Positions 17,419-24,865 of a DNA stretch of 26,968 bases are shown one piece after another. The stretch spans positions 1 through 26,968 of the forward strand of contig DAOOUW010000029.1 of NCBI GenBank assembly GCA_035390885.1, written 5' to 3'. Both the position numbers and the translations under genes were made by a program. Every line of letters starts with the position of its first letter. The first letter of the stretch is position 1. This DNA is from JAOAFT01 sp035390885. GTDB lineage: Bacteria; Bacteroidota; Ignavibacteria; UBA10030. The notes beneath the pieces were generated by a model, which saw only the letters and a list, made by a program, of their open reading frames with translations, was not told where the DNA came from and did not search any database.

Positions 17419-17442
17419 ATTCCTTTAATAAATTAAAGGAAT
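17419..17442 (-). promoter_or_regulatory. 24-bp palindrome covering the acnA ribosome-binding site
   Basis: Perfect 11-bp arms (ATTCCTTTAAT and ATTAAAGGAAT) around a 2-base centre. On the minus strand the downstream arm contains the acnA Shine-Dalgarno AAAGGA, and the palindrome ends 4 bases before the ATG. It could be a dimeric-regulator operator that blocks transcription, or an mRNA hairpin that hides the ribosome-binding site. It does not resemble the IscR type 1 site as I remember it. Confidence 0.6.
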
Positions 17443-17509
17443 ATACAAAAAATTTTTTACTTAGAAATATTGAAAATTTGGAGAAAGAATCTTTTTTATA
17501 AAATCAGTA

Positions 17510-17556
17510 ATTCCTATTTGCGCTGTAGGGGCATGCCGGTGATTTTAAATAGGAAT
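17510..17556. repeat. Inverted repeat with 27-base loop upstream of the pil promoter
   Basis: Arms ATTCCTATTT (17510-17519) and AAATAGGAAT (17547-17556) are exact reverse complements. The 27-base interior is GC-rich for this spacer and includes GGCATGCC. A 10-bp palindrome, GAATCGATTC (17553-17562), overlaps the right arm. It lies between the divergent acnA and pilC genes. It may be a structured leader for acnA, an operator region, or remains of a repeat. Confidence 0.45.
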
Positions 17557-17622
17557 CGATTCTTGCTATTCAACGAAAGATTCTCTCTGAAGTATCTCAA
17601 GGGATTATCATTTTTTTACTTC

Positions 17623-17651
17623 TTGACAGAAAAACTGAAAAACCGTATAAT
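17623..17651 (+). promoter_or_regulatory. Perfect consensus sigma-70 promoter for the pilus cluster
   Basis: TTGACA (17623-17628) and TATAAT (17646-17651) are separated by exactly 17 bases, matching all twelve consensus positions with optimal spacing. Transcription would start near 17658, giving a leader of about 48 bases before pilC. Confidence 0.8.
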
Positions 17652-17660
17652 CAATATAGA

Positions 17661-17667
17661 GGGGAGG
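17661..17667 (+). promoter_or_regulatory. GGGGAGG element in the pilC leader
   Basis: The G-rich sequence just downstream of the -10 box is too far from the pilC ATG to be its Shine-Dalgarno (GAGAGGTG at 17693-17700 serves that role). The same heptamer, again followed closely by TAAA, occurs in the pilT leader at 20972-20978. A shared regulatory site is possible. Confidence 0.35.
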
Positions 17668-17705
17668 GGTAAAAAAGTATCGTAATTTAATTGAGAGGTG
17701 CATAA

Positions 17706-19079
17706 ATGCCAGAGTATCGTGTCGATGGTATGACAGTATCGGGGAAATTGATTACAGGTTCCTTTACGGCAGATAGCCGCACAGATGCAAAGAAGAAAGC
17801 AGAACAATTAGCTCGCGAACGAAAATTCAAAGTTACAGGCGTACATGAACGTGTTGCCTATATTTATCGTGTTCGAAAAGGGAATGAAAAACCTATTGAT
17901 GGAGAGCAGAAAGCTTATACAGCGGATGAAGTTCGCGCTGCTCTCGAGAAAATGGGTTATAAAGTAATATATGTTCGCAAAAAATTATTTGGTACAAAAC
18001 CAAGACCAGCGCCTGCAGCAGATGTTGTTACCTTTGTTCGTGTTAGCGCGGATTTAATGAGGCAGAAATTACCCTTCAATGAAGTGCTCCAACTCCTTAT
18101 CGACGATATTGCAAATCCGAGACTCCGTGAAGCAATTAAAGAAATTAATTCAGAGTTAAAACAAGGAAAAGACAGTGACAAAGCTTTTCAAAAACAAGCG
18201 CCAGTCTTGGGTAAATTTGCTGCAGATATGCTTGGTCTTGCTTCGAAGAGCGGCAATATGGCGGAGATCTATGATAGTACTGCAAAATTTTTGGAACGGA
18301 CTGCAGAATTTAAACGCAACATGAAAAGCGCTTTGATTGAACCCGCTATTACTCTATTTGTTTTAATACTTGCCTGTCTCTATTATGTGGCATATATCTT
18401 TCCCGAAACCGCACGAATGTTTGTGAAGTTTAATATTGAATTACCTCCAATGACTGCAGCAACACTACAGATGAGCGACTGGATTGTGAGTCATATGGGA
18501 TTGCTTCTTTTTGTTATCTTTGCTCCTTTAATTGCACTCCTTATTTTCCTGCGCACTGAAAAAGGACAGTTTTACAAAGATAAGTTCATTATTAAAATTC
18601 CTATTCTTGGCTCTTTATTCCATAGAACTGCAATTGAGATATTTTGTCGAGTGTTCTACGCACTCTATAGTGGTTCTGGTGAAAACATCGATATCATTCG
18701 GATGGCAGCCGAAGCCTGTGGAAATAAATATATGGAACATCAGATTAAAACAATTGCTATTCCAATGATGCTTGAACGCGGTAAAGGATTAACGGAAGCA
18801 TTCGAAGCTTCGGGAGTTTTTACGAAAACTGCAATTTCGCGTTTTAGTTCTGGCGCAGAAACAGGCACTGTAAAGAACACAGCCCTTCAACTAGCAGATT
18901 ACTATGAAAAAGAAACTACGTATCGCATGAAAAATGCAATTGAAGCGATTTCACTTACAGTCAATTTGCTGATAATGGTTGTTTTAACGGCATTGACAGT
19001 CGTATCTTCAGAGACTGCTTTGATTAAGCCCAAAACGATCTACATGATTTTACCATCGCTCAATTGTATGTTTTGGTGA
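17706..19079 (+). CDS. pilC: PilC/GspF-type inner-membrane platform protein with duplicated N-terminal module
   Basis: Polytopic platform protein of type IV pili / type II secretion (457 aa), on which the assembly ATPase acts. Two GspF domains are visible: the first around 108-233 (VRVSADLMRQKLPFNEVL, then GLASKSGNMAEIYD), the second around 310-434 (FCRVFYALYSGSGENI, then FSSGAETGTV). Membrane helices lie at about 211-233, 262-282 and 414-434. The N-terminus is odd: the small module at 4-47 (YRVDGMTVSGKLITG) appears to recur at 54-92 (YRVRKGNEKPIDG), and both end in a KVxxV strand. The C-terminus runs past the last helix into IYMILPSLNCMFW, which I do not recognise as typical. It is the first gene after the consensus promoter, with Shine-Dalgarno GAGAGGTG. 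The 3' neighbour is the ATPase. Confidence 0.9.
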   Translation: MPEYRVDGMTVSGKLITGSFTADSRTDAKKKAEQLARERKFKVTGVHERVAYIYRVRKGNEKPIDGEQKAYTADEVRAALEKMGYKVIYVRKKLFGTKPRPAPAADVVTFVRVSADLMRQKLPFNEVLQLLIDDIANPRLREAIKEINSELKQGKDSDKAFQKQAPVLGKFAADMLGLASKSGNMAEIYDSTAKFLERTAEFKRNMKSALIEPAITLFVLILACLYYVAYIFPETARMFVKFNIELPPMTAATLQMSDWIVSHMGLLLFVIFAPLIALLIFLRTEKGQFYKDKFIIKIPILGSLFHRTAIEIFCRVFYALYSGSGENIDIIRMAAEACGNKYMEHQIKTIAIPMMLERGKGLTEAFEASGVFTKTAISRFSSGAETGTVKNTALQLADYYEKETTYRMKNAIEAISLTVNLLIMVVLTALTVVSSETALIKPKTIYMILPSLNCMFW

Positions 19080-19108
19080 TGTGGGTTGTTTGATAAAGGA
19101 AATTTTCT

Positions 19109-20902
19109 ATGCCTGAAATAGATATAACTGATAAAATTGGATATACGTTACTGAAAAAAGGAATCATCGACTTCGAAACTCTTGAGAAGTCTCTCAGGAT
19201 GAAAGATTCCGAAGAGAATAAAAAGAACAGAAAGAACTTAGGTCAAATACTTGTTAGTGAGTTTGGCGCCGACCATGATGCCGTCTTCCGTGAAGTTGCA
19301 AATCTGTATGCGTTTCGAGAAATCAATCTTCAAGAAGAACGTATTGATGATGGGAGAATCGCATTTATAAAAAGACTTGTTGAGCAACTTACCGATCAAC
19401 AGCGGGAAATGATGACTCAATCGAAGGTGCTTCCCTTAAAATTTGATGAACGCCAATCCGATAAACTCATTATTATTGCTGCTGACCCCACCGATCGTAA
19501 TTTGCCAATTGTTGCTCGGAGTTTTAACGTCAAGAAGTACGAAATATGCTATGTAAAGCTCAAGGATCTACAAAATTTGATGGAGCGCGTTGCGCCAGCT
19601 CAAAACGAATTTTTGAAATTATTGGAAAACAATAAAATTGCTGTTGAAGATGCAACGATTGGTGAAGACGAAACGCTCAATGAAGAAGCGCTTGAAGCTG
19701 AAATCAGTAAAAGCGCCCTGGTAAATCTTTTTGAGGGATGCCTTATTGAAGCTGTGAGAAAAGGAGCAAGCGACGTTCATGTTGTTCCCTCGGAAGGTAA
19801 TAGGACTAATTTTCTTTTTCGACTTGATGGGAATCTCCAGCCATGGCATAGCCAGGAAAACACCACTCCGGAAGCTGTCATCGCAGTTATTAAAGATAGG
19901 ACAAAAAATGTCGACAGATTTGAGCGAGAAATGTCCCAAGATGGTTTTATTCAAAGAGTCATCGATGGACATAATATTCGTTTTCGTGTTTCAATTATGC
20001 CGTTAGTCACGAGCGAATTTAAACATAAATTCGAAAGTATTGTTATTCGAGTCCTCGATGACCGTAAAGTAATCACTGATCTGGAAAAACTTGGTTTACA
20101 AGGTCCAGCCCGAACGTTTTTCTATAAAGCAATCAATAAACCACAAGGCATTATTATCTTGACTGGTCCTACGGGTTCTGGTAAATCAACAACTCTAATT
20201 GCAGCGCTCTATCAGGTTATTGACCCTACTGTCAATGTTCTTACGGTAGAAGATCCTGTTGAATATATTATTAAAGGCGCTCGACAATTGAAAATAGGTC
20301 CTAAGATGGGATTTGAAGAAGCCATTCGTGGTATTTTGCGTCACGACCCAGATATTGTACTTGTTGGCGAAATGCGCGATAAAGTTACTTCTGAAACAGC
20401 AATCAAACTTGCAAACACAGGTCACCTTGTTTTTTCGACGCTTCACACGAATGATGCGCCGAGTGCAATATCTCGTTTATATAAAATGGACATCGAGCCG
20501 TTTTTGATTGCGTATGCTATCAATATTATTGTTGCACAGCGATTGGTTCGAACTCTCTGTAATAATTGTAAGCAACCGTTGGATGATGATGAGAAAGAAT
20601 CGCTTCTGAAATTTGGGTTTACAGAAGAAGAACTTAAAACCCACACTTTCTATAAAGCGGTAGGATGTGAAAAGTGTAGCGGTGGATATAAAGGACGAGC
20701 GGCAATTCATGAAGCATTATACTTTTCAAAAGCTATACGTGAAATAATTTTAAACGCTGGTGAAAAAATAGATGAAGGCGCTATTCGGGCGCAAGCAGTC
20801 AAAGAAGGAATGTGGTCATTGCGTAAATCCGGAATGGAACGAATGAAAGCTGGGGAAACGACGATTGAGGAAGTCGTAGCGACTACAACAGAAGATGAGT
20901 AA
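19109..20902 (+). CDS. pilB: PilB/GspE-type assembly ATPase
   Basis: Hexameric cytosolic motor for pilus or pseudopilus extension (597 aa). The N-terminal MshEN/GspE-N domain covers about 10-160, preceding the two-domain motor. Walker A GPTGSGKS is at 353-360, the Asp box VEDPVEYI follows at 380-387, the Walker B region DPDIVLVGEMRD is at 413-424 and the His box STLHT at 443-447. The tetracysteine zinc site typical of PilB/GspE is intact: Cys484, Cys487, Cys520 and Cys523. AAAGGA lies upstream of the ATG. The Asp box is normal here, in contrast to the PilT-like gene that follows. Confidence 0.95.
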   Translation: MPEIDITDKIGYTLLKKGIIDFETLEKSLRMKDSEENKKNRKNLGQILVSEFGADHDAVFREVANLYAFREINLQEERIDDGRIAFIKRLVEQLTDQQREMMTQSKVLPLKFDERQSDKLIIIAADPTDRNLPIVARSFNVKKYEICYVKLKDLQNLMERVAPAQNEFLKLLENNKIAVEDATIGEDETLNEEALEAEISKSALVNLFEGCLIEAVRKGASDVHVVPSEGNRTNFLFRLDGNLQPWHSQENTTPEAVIAVIKDRTKNVDRFEREMSQDGFIQRVIDGHNIRFRVSIMPLVTSEFKHKFESIVIRVLDDRKVITDLEKLGLQGPARTFFYKAINKPQGIIILTGPTGSGKSTTLIAALYQVIDPTVNVLTVEDPVEYIIKGARQLKIGPKMGFEEAIRGILRHDPDIVLVGEMRDKVTSETAIKLANTGHLVFSTLHTNDAPSAISRLYKMDIEPFLIAYAINIIVAQRLVRTLCNNCKQPLDDDEKESLLKFGFTEEELKTHTFYKAVGCEKCSGGYKGRAAIHEALYFSKAIREIILNAGEKIDEGAIRAQAVKEGMWSLRKSGMERMKAGETTIEEVVATTTEDE

Positions 20903-20928
20903 AAAATAAGTGTGTTATTACAAAAAGT

Positions 20929-20957
20929 TTGCATTTTATTTAGCTGTTCATTATAAT
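20929..20957 (+). promoter_or_regulatory. Candidate internal promoter before pilT
   Basis: TTGCAT (20929-20934; three of six consensus) and a perfect TATAAT (20952-20957) are 17 bases apart inside the 126-base pilB-pilT spacer, the longest gap in the cluster. This could let pilT and the genes after it be expressed apart from pilC and pilB. Confidence 0.5.
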
Positions 20958-20971
20958 TGTGATGAAGATGT

Positions 20972-20978
20972 GGGGAGG
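20972..20978 (+). promoter_or_regulatory. GGGGAGG element in the pilT leader
   Basis: Same heptamer as at 17661-17667, again downstream of a TATAAT box and followed by TAAA. It is 50 bases before the pilT ATG, too far to act as its Shine-Dalgarno. Confidence 0.35.
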
Positions 20979-21028
20979 TAAAGTTAGAAGTGAAGTGAGT
21001 GAGAAAATTCACGATAAAATAAATACTT

Positions 21029-22342
21029 ATGACAATTCAACAGCCTTCCTCTACACAGAATAGTGCCTCTACATTTTCAGGCTCTGGAACTGAACTTCCA
21101 TCGTTTGTTCTAGAAGGTCAGCGTATCTTAAAGGAGCTTGCCGCCCAAATTTCCACAACTGTGTTTGGAGTAGAACGGCAAATGGTCATCAGTGATATGA
21201 TCGCTCGTACTGATGAAACCGTTAAAGAGAAACTCCACACATTGATAAACTTTTTCCTCATGAAAATGCTATCCTTAAGCGCTTCAGATATCGATTTGGG
21301 TGGATTTGGCGGTCAAGGGTTTGTATGGTTTAGAGTGTATGGCGTCAAACGTCCCGACCCAGCATTGGGGAAATATACGCTTGATGAATTAAATATTTTA
21401 ATACAAAGTATTCTTGCAGATCGTCAGAGGCTCTTTTTATTTGAGAACCGTAACCTAGATTTCTCACATATGTTATATCTGGAAAATGGCGAGTTTCGTC
21501 GTTTCCGGGCTGATGCATATTTCGATTTGGACCATCTTGCGCTTAATATGCGCGCAATCAATAATACAATTCGTCCGTATAAAAGTCTTGAATTTCATCC
21601 CAATGTTACTCGCTCTTTAAGTCTTGCTCATACAAAAGACGGTCTTTGCCTGGTTACTGGTATTACAGGCTCTGGGAAAAGTACAACACTAGACTCTATC
21701 ATAGATGCTAACAATCATAGCGTCGAAGGACATATTGTTATTATTGCATCTCCAGTTGAATATGTTCACAAGTCCGATAAATGTATCATCAGACATCGCG
21801 AGGTTGGTCGTGACGTCCTTTCGTTTAGAGATGGCGCCGTTCAAGCATTGCGCCAGGACCCAAACATTATTATGATTGGAGAGTTGCGCGATCCTGATAC
21901 AATATTAACCGCGCTCGAAATAACAGATTCAGGACATAAAGTTTTTTCTACGCTTCATACCGCCTCTGCAGTTGAGAGCATTGATAGAATTATAGGTGAA
22001 ATTCCTCCAATCGAACAAGAACGAGTAAGGAACCGTTTGGCAGAAACGATGCGTTGTGTCATTTCGCAAAAATTAGTCCCAAGTTTAGATGGAAAACGCG
22101 TCTTAGCGAAAGAAGTTCTGTTGGGTACTCCAAGTATCAAGGCGGCAATTAAGAATAATAATACAAGTGAAATTTACCAGATGATCAATGAAGGACTCGA
22201 TCAGGGAATGACAACAATGGAGCAAGATTTGAAACGCTTGTATTTACAGAAGAAGATCTCTTTAGAAAATGCAATGAATTTTGCAAATAATAAACGCAGG
22301 TTACAGCAGTTGTTGCAAGTACAGGGTGGAGAACAACAATAG
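21029..22342 (+). CDS. pilT: PilT/PilU-like ATPase with altered Asp box and long N-terminus
   Basis: Retraction-type secretion ATPase (437 aa). Walker A GITGSGKS is at 211-218, Walker B NIIMIGELRD with catalytic Glu285, and the His box STLHT at 307-311; there is no tetracysteine zinc site, which separates it from PilB. REVGRD (257-262) matches the PilT QREVGRD segment. Two things are odd. The Asp box, normally EDPIE, reads ASPVE (240-244), so both leading acidic residues are lost. The usual near-N-terminal ASD motif appears only at residues 85-87, giving about 80 extra residues. The ATG at 21029 has no good Shine-Dalgarno, and Met52 is an alternative start. An in-frame TAA lies just upstream of 21029. 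It may be an accessory PilU-like paralogue rather than the main retraction motor. Confidence 0.88.
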   Translation: MTIQQPSSTQNSASTFSGSGTELPSFVLEGQRILKELAAQISTTVFGVERQMVISDMIARTDETVKEKLHTLINFFLMKMLSLSASDIDLGGFGGQGFVWFRVYGVKRPDPALGKYTLDELNILIQSILADRQRLFLFENRNLDFSHMLYLENGEFRRFRADAYFDLDHLALNMRAINNTIRPYKSLEFHPNVTRSLSLAHTKDGLCLVTGITGSGKSTTLDSIIDANNHSVEGHIVIIASPVEYVHKSDKCIIRHREVGRDVLSFRDGAVQALRQDPNIIMIGELRDPDTILTALEITDSGHKVFSTLHTASAVESIDRIIGEIPPIEQERVRNRLAETMRCVISQKLVPSLDGKRVLAKEVLLGTPSIKAAIKNNNTSEIYQMINEGLDQGMTTMEQDLKRLYLQKKISLENAMNFANNKRRLQQLLQVQGGEQQ

Positions 22343-22380
22343 AAAAATCAATGTTTAACTAGCTTGAAGGATGGGAGAAT

Positions 22381-23961
22381 ATGGCAGGCGGAAAAACAGC
22401 AGTAGCTCTTTTTGCTGATGGATTAGAACTTAAATATGTTCGATTATCTGCAAAGGGAAAACAGGTAACGGTTGAAGATTTTAAAACCGTAGCGCTTACT
22501 CGAAAAATTGAAGAGAAGGCTGCGATTACAGAAGAAGCAATTATCGGAGAACTCTCCACTACTGAGTATGGCTCGATTGACACAATTGGCGTTACGGGTG
22601 GAGAAGAGACATCAAATTCTTCTGCATTGTTAAACTTGCTTAATGAAGCAGGTTCTCCTCGTAAATACACGCTCTCGTATGCAATTACAGAGCCAGCTAT
22701 TACCTACCACGAATTTGAATCTAATTTTGGATTAAAAGGCGATAAACTCAAGAAACGCATCATCGAGGAATTGACTGCATCTCGTGGAGTTACTCCCTCT
22801 ATTGATGCTATTGACGTTATCCCTACAGCCACTGGCGGTATTCTGGCAGTCATTCGGGAAGATGGTATTCAGATGTATGAGGCTCTGAACGAACTCAAGC
22901 CTTTCCTTGGCGGGAAGGTCCCGACAATTCGCTTAGTAAAAAGCGCCGATTTTGCTTTAATGGAATTTGTACGGTCGGAATATTCACCGCAGGAAGAAGA
23001 AATTACAGTCATCGTTTACGTCGGACACGATTTTAGTAGACTTATTTTTATGGAAGGTGAAAATTATCTTCACTTTGCCCCGATTATTAGTGAAGGATTT
23101 GGTTCACCAAATATAGAAAATACTATCTATAGTAGGATCCTCCTTGAGCAAGATAACATTGCACTCACGCGGATCGATCGTATCCTATTAGCTGGTGAAG
23201 CTCATAAAGTCAATCTCTATGAAGCAATTGCGCCCCAGTTTTCAAGCGCTTTAGTTGAGTATATGAAATCTTCATCGCTGGATTTTGGCGCATTTGAAGG
23301 TTCAATTGGCAATGCAATTTCTGAATATGTTATCCCAATAGTGACGGCATGGCATACACTTGAGCCAAAGCATCCAGCGTTTTATCCTGTCAATATTATT
23401 CCACAACGGATTATAGAAGGTCAGCGCGTACTTGCGCTGGCATGGCATGGCGTTCTGGTAGCGATTGGAATTATTTTTACCATTGTTTTTTTCTATACAT
23501 CAATCATGCACCGGCAAACAGAAATCCGGAGAATGAAAGATGAAGTTCAGCGAAACGAAGAACGGTTGGTTGAATTGGAAACCCTTGAAGCGCGGAAGAC
23601 GACTTTACAGAATGATATTAACCGATATAAAGATGCGACAACTGTTTATAGTGAAGTTGCGCCTGGGAGCGATAGATGGAGCAGGGTGCTGCATTATCTT
23701 GCAAATAGTGTTGAAGACCTTAATTCATTATGGCTCATGCAAGTTCAGCCTGACCCACGGGTAAAAAATGCAATTCTTATCAAAGGGCGAGCTCTCTATC
23801 GTTCCCGTATTCCGCGAATTGCAAGCGCATTCGAGAAGGCAACGCTTCGCGAAGTTCGTACTATTACAATTCGAGACAAAGTGTTATATGAATTTGAAAT
23901 TGTTGTTGAGAAAGTAGATAAGTACGATATCCCAGAAACTGAATACAAAGGACAAAGGTAG
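22381..23961 (+). CDS. pilM: PilM-PilN fusion (GspL-like) assembly protein
   Basis: 526 residues joining two normally separate pilus proteins. Residues 1 to about 330 resemble the actin-like cytosolic PilM (VALFADGLELKYVRL at the start; IVYVGHDFSRLIF at 211-223 in the second phosphate-loop position). VNIIPQRIIEGQR (337-349) then matches the opening motif of PilN, which is followed as expected by a membrane helix (about 350-375), a coiled coil (about 376-418) and a periplasmic ferredoxin-like domain to the end. The layout is also that of T2SS GspL. The PilM nucleotide-binding aspartates are poorly kept, so ATP binding is uncertain. It sits 38 bases after pilT, with AAGGA and GGGAG before the ATG, and 8 bases before the PilO-like gene. 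Confidence 0.82.
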   Translation: MAGGKTAVALFADGLELKYVRLSAKGKQVTVEDFKTVALTRKIEEKAAITEEAIIGELSTTEYGSIDTIGVTGGEETSNSSALLNLLNEAGSPRKYTLSYAITEPAITYHEFESNFGLKGDKLKKRIIEELTASRGVTPSIDAIDVIPTATGGILAVIREDGIQMYEALNELKPFLGGKVPTIRLVKSADFALMEFVRSEYSPQEEEITVIVYVGHDFSRLIFMEGENYLHFAPIISEGFGSPNIENTIYSRILLEQDNIALTRIDRILLAGEAHKVNLYEAIAPQFSSALVEYMKSSSLDFGAFEGSIGNAISEYVIPIVTAWHTLEPKHPAFYPVNIIPQRIIEGQRVLALAWHGVLVAIGIIFTIVFFYTSIMHRQTEIRRMKDEVQRNEERLVELETLEARKTTLQNDINRYKDATTVYSEVAPGSDRWSRVLHYLANSVEDLNSLWLMQVQPDPRVKNAILIKGRALYRSRIPRIASAFEKATLREVRTITIRDKVLYEFEIVVEKVDKYDIPETEYKGQR

Positions 23962-23969
23962 GCGCTATC

Positions 23970-24863
23970 ATGACATTCAAAGTTAAAAATACCATCTATC
24001 TGGCGATTGTTCTGGGAGTATTCCTTTTGATAGGTTCTGGTATCTATTATTTTTGGCAGCCCAAACAATTGCGTGCGCTTCAAAAGAAGCAAAATCAAAT
24101 CGAAAGGCAGCTTCAGGATCTACCGTTGCTTATCGAAGAAGTTCAGCGTCTAACTAATGAATTTCAGGATGTAAAGCGACGATACGATTCCCGAAGCAAA
24201 GTCATTCCACTGCTTGATGTTTCATCACAGACGTATGATTATATGAGTCAGGGAATCGAAGAAGCGGGATTCCTAAAGTTCGATATGCGGTTCCTTGGAA
24301 GTGATAACCGTGGTAAGTGGGGCTTTAATGCGTATTCACTAACGCAAGGCGAAGGTGAGTTTGGGAATCTCTTTAAATTTATTTATTTCCTTGAGAATGG
24401 CTCGAAACTATATAAAATTTCGAGCATTGAAGCTTCTGTTCGCGAGAAAATCGATGAGGAAACGAAGGAGTCAATTCGTTCCGTTGCTTTTTCGATGGAA
24501 CTCCATGCTTACTATGTGAATAATATCCCTGAACTCAGTACATCATTAGCTGCAAAACAAATGACTGTATATCCGACGGTGCCGGATCCTTTCAGACCTA
24601 TAGTAACAGAAGTTATTGCTAATCAACCTCCTGAGGGTGAAATCGACGCCGATCAATGTGAAGTAAAAGCAATTTTACCAGGGAAGGCATTTGTCTTATA
24701 TAGTGGCGAGCTATTAGTATTCCATATTGGAGATCGCGTCTGGCGTGGTACGGTGACAGAAATTGACCCGCAAACGAGCTCAGTAGAATTTGTGCTCAAT
24801 GAAGGCGGAGTAGTTAGAAAACTTGTAAAGAAAATCAAATTTGAAAAGTATAAGACGAGGTGA
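23970..24863 (+). CDS. pilO: PilO-like protein with C-terminal PilP-like domain
   Basis: 297 residues. A single N-terminal membrane helix (about 8-29), a coiled coil (about 32-72) and a ferredoxin-like periplasmic region with DVSSQTYDYMSQGIEEAG and FGNLFKFIYFLEN are typical of PilO. After a Pro-rich linker, DPFRP (206-210) opens a beta-rich tail (about 229-292: VFHIGDRVWRGTVTEI, then KLVKKIKF) with the layout of PilP/GspC homology-region domains, which dock to the secretin. DPF followed by such a domain is the PilP signature, normally on a separate lipoprotein. There is no lipobox here. The family assignment of the PilO half is good; the PilP half rests on layout and needs structure prediction. 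The secretin start follows 2 bases after its stop. Confidence 0.75.
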   Translation: MTFKVKNTIYLAIVLGVFLLIGSGIYYFWQPKQLRALQKKQNQIERQLQDLPLLIEEVQRLTNEFQDVKRRYDSRSKVIPLLDVSSQTYDYMSQGIEEAGFLKFDMRFLGSDNRGKWGFNAYSLTQGEGEFGNLFKFIYFLENGSKLYKISSIEASVREKIDEETKESIRSVAFSMELHAYYVNNIPELSTSLAAKQMTVYPTVPDPFRPIVTEVIANQPPEGEIDADQCEVKAILPGKAFVLYSGELLVFHIGDRVWRGTVTEIDPQTSSVEFVLNEGGVVRKLVKKIKFEKYKTR

Positions 24864-24865
24864 AT

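Noticed and set aside
17470..17685. 71-aa ORF in the acnA-pilC spacer
   Set aside because: Covers the consensus promoter and inverted repeats, has AT-driven composition and matches no family; spurious.
20995..21063. Possible 22-codon leader peptide starting GTG and overlapping the pilT start
   Set aside because: The GGGGAGG upstream is 16 bases away, too far for a Shine-Dalgarno, and nothing else supports translation.
24860..24862. GTG as secretin start, overlapping the preceding stop as GTGA
   Set aside because: The GAGG Shine-Dalgarno overlaps this codon; ATG at 24866 has proper spacing and gives a clean MKK signal peptide.
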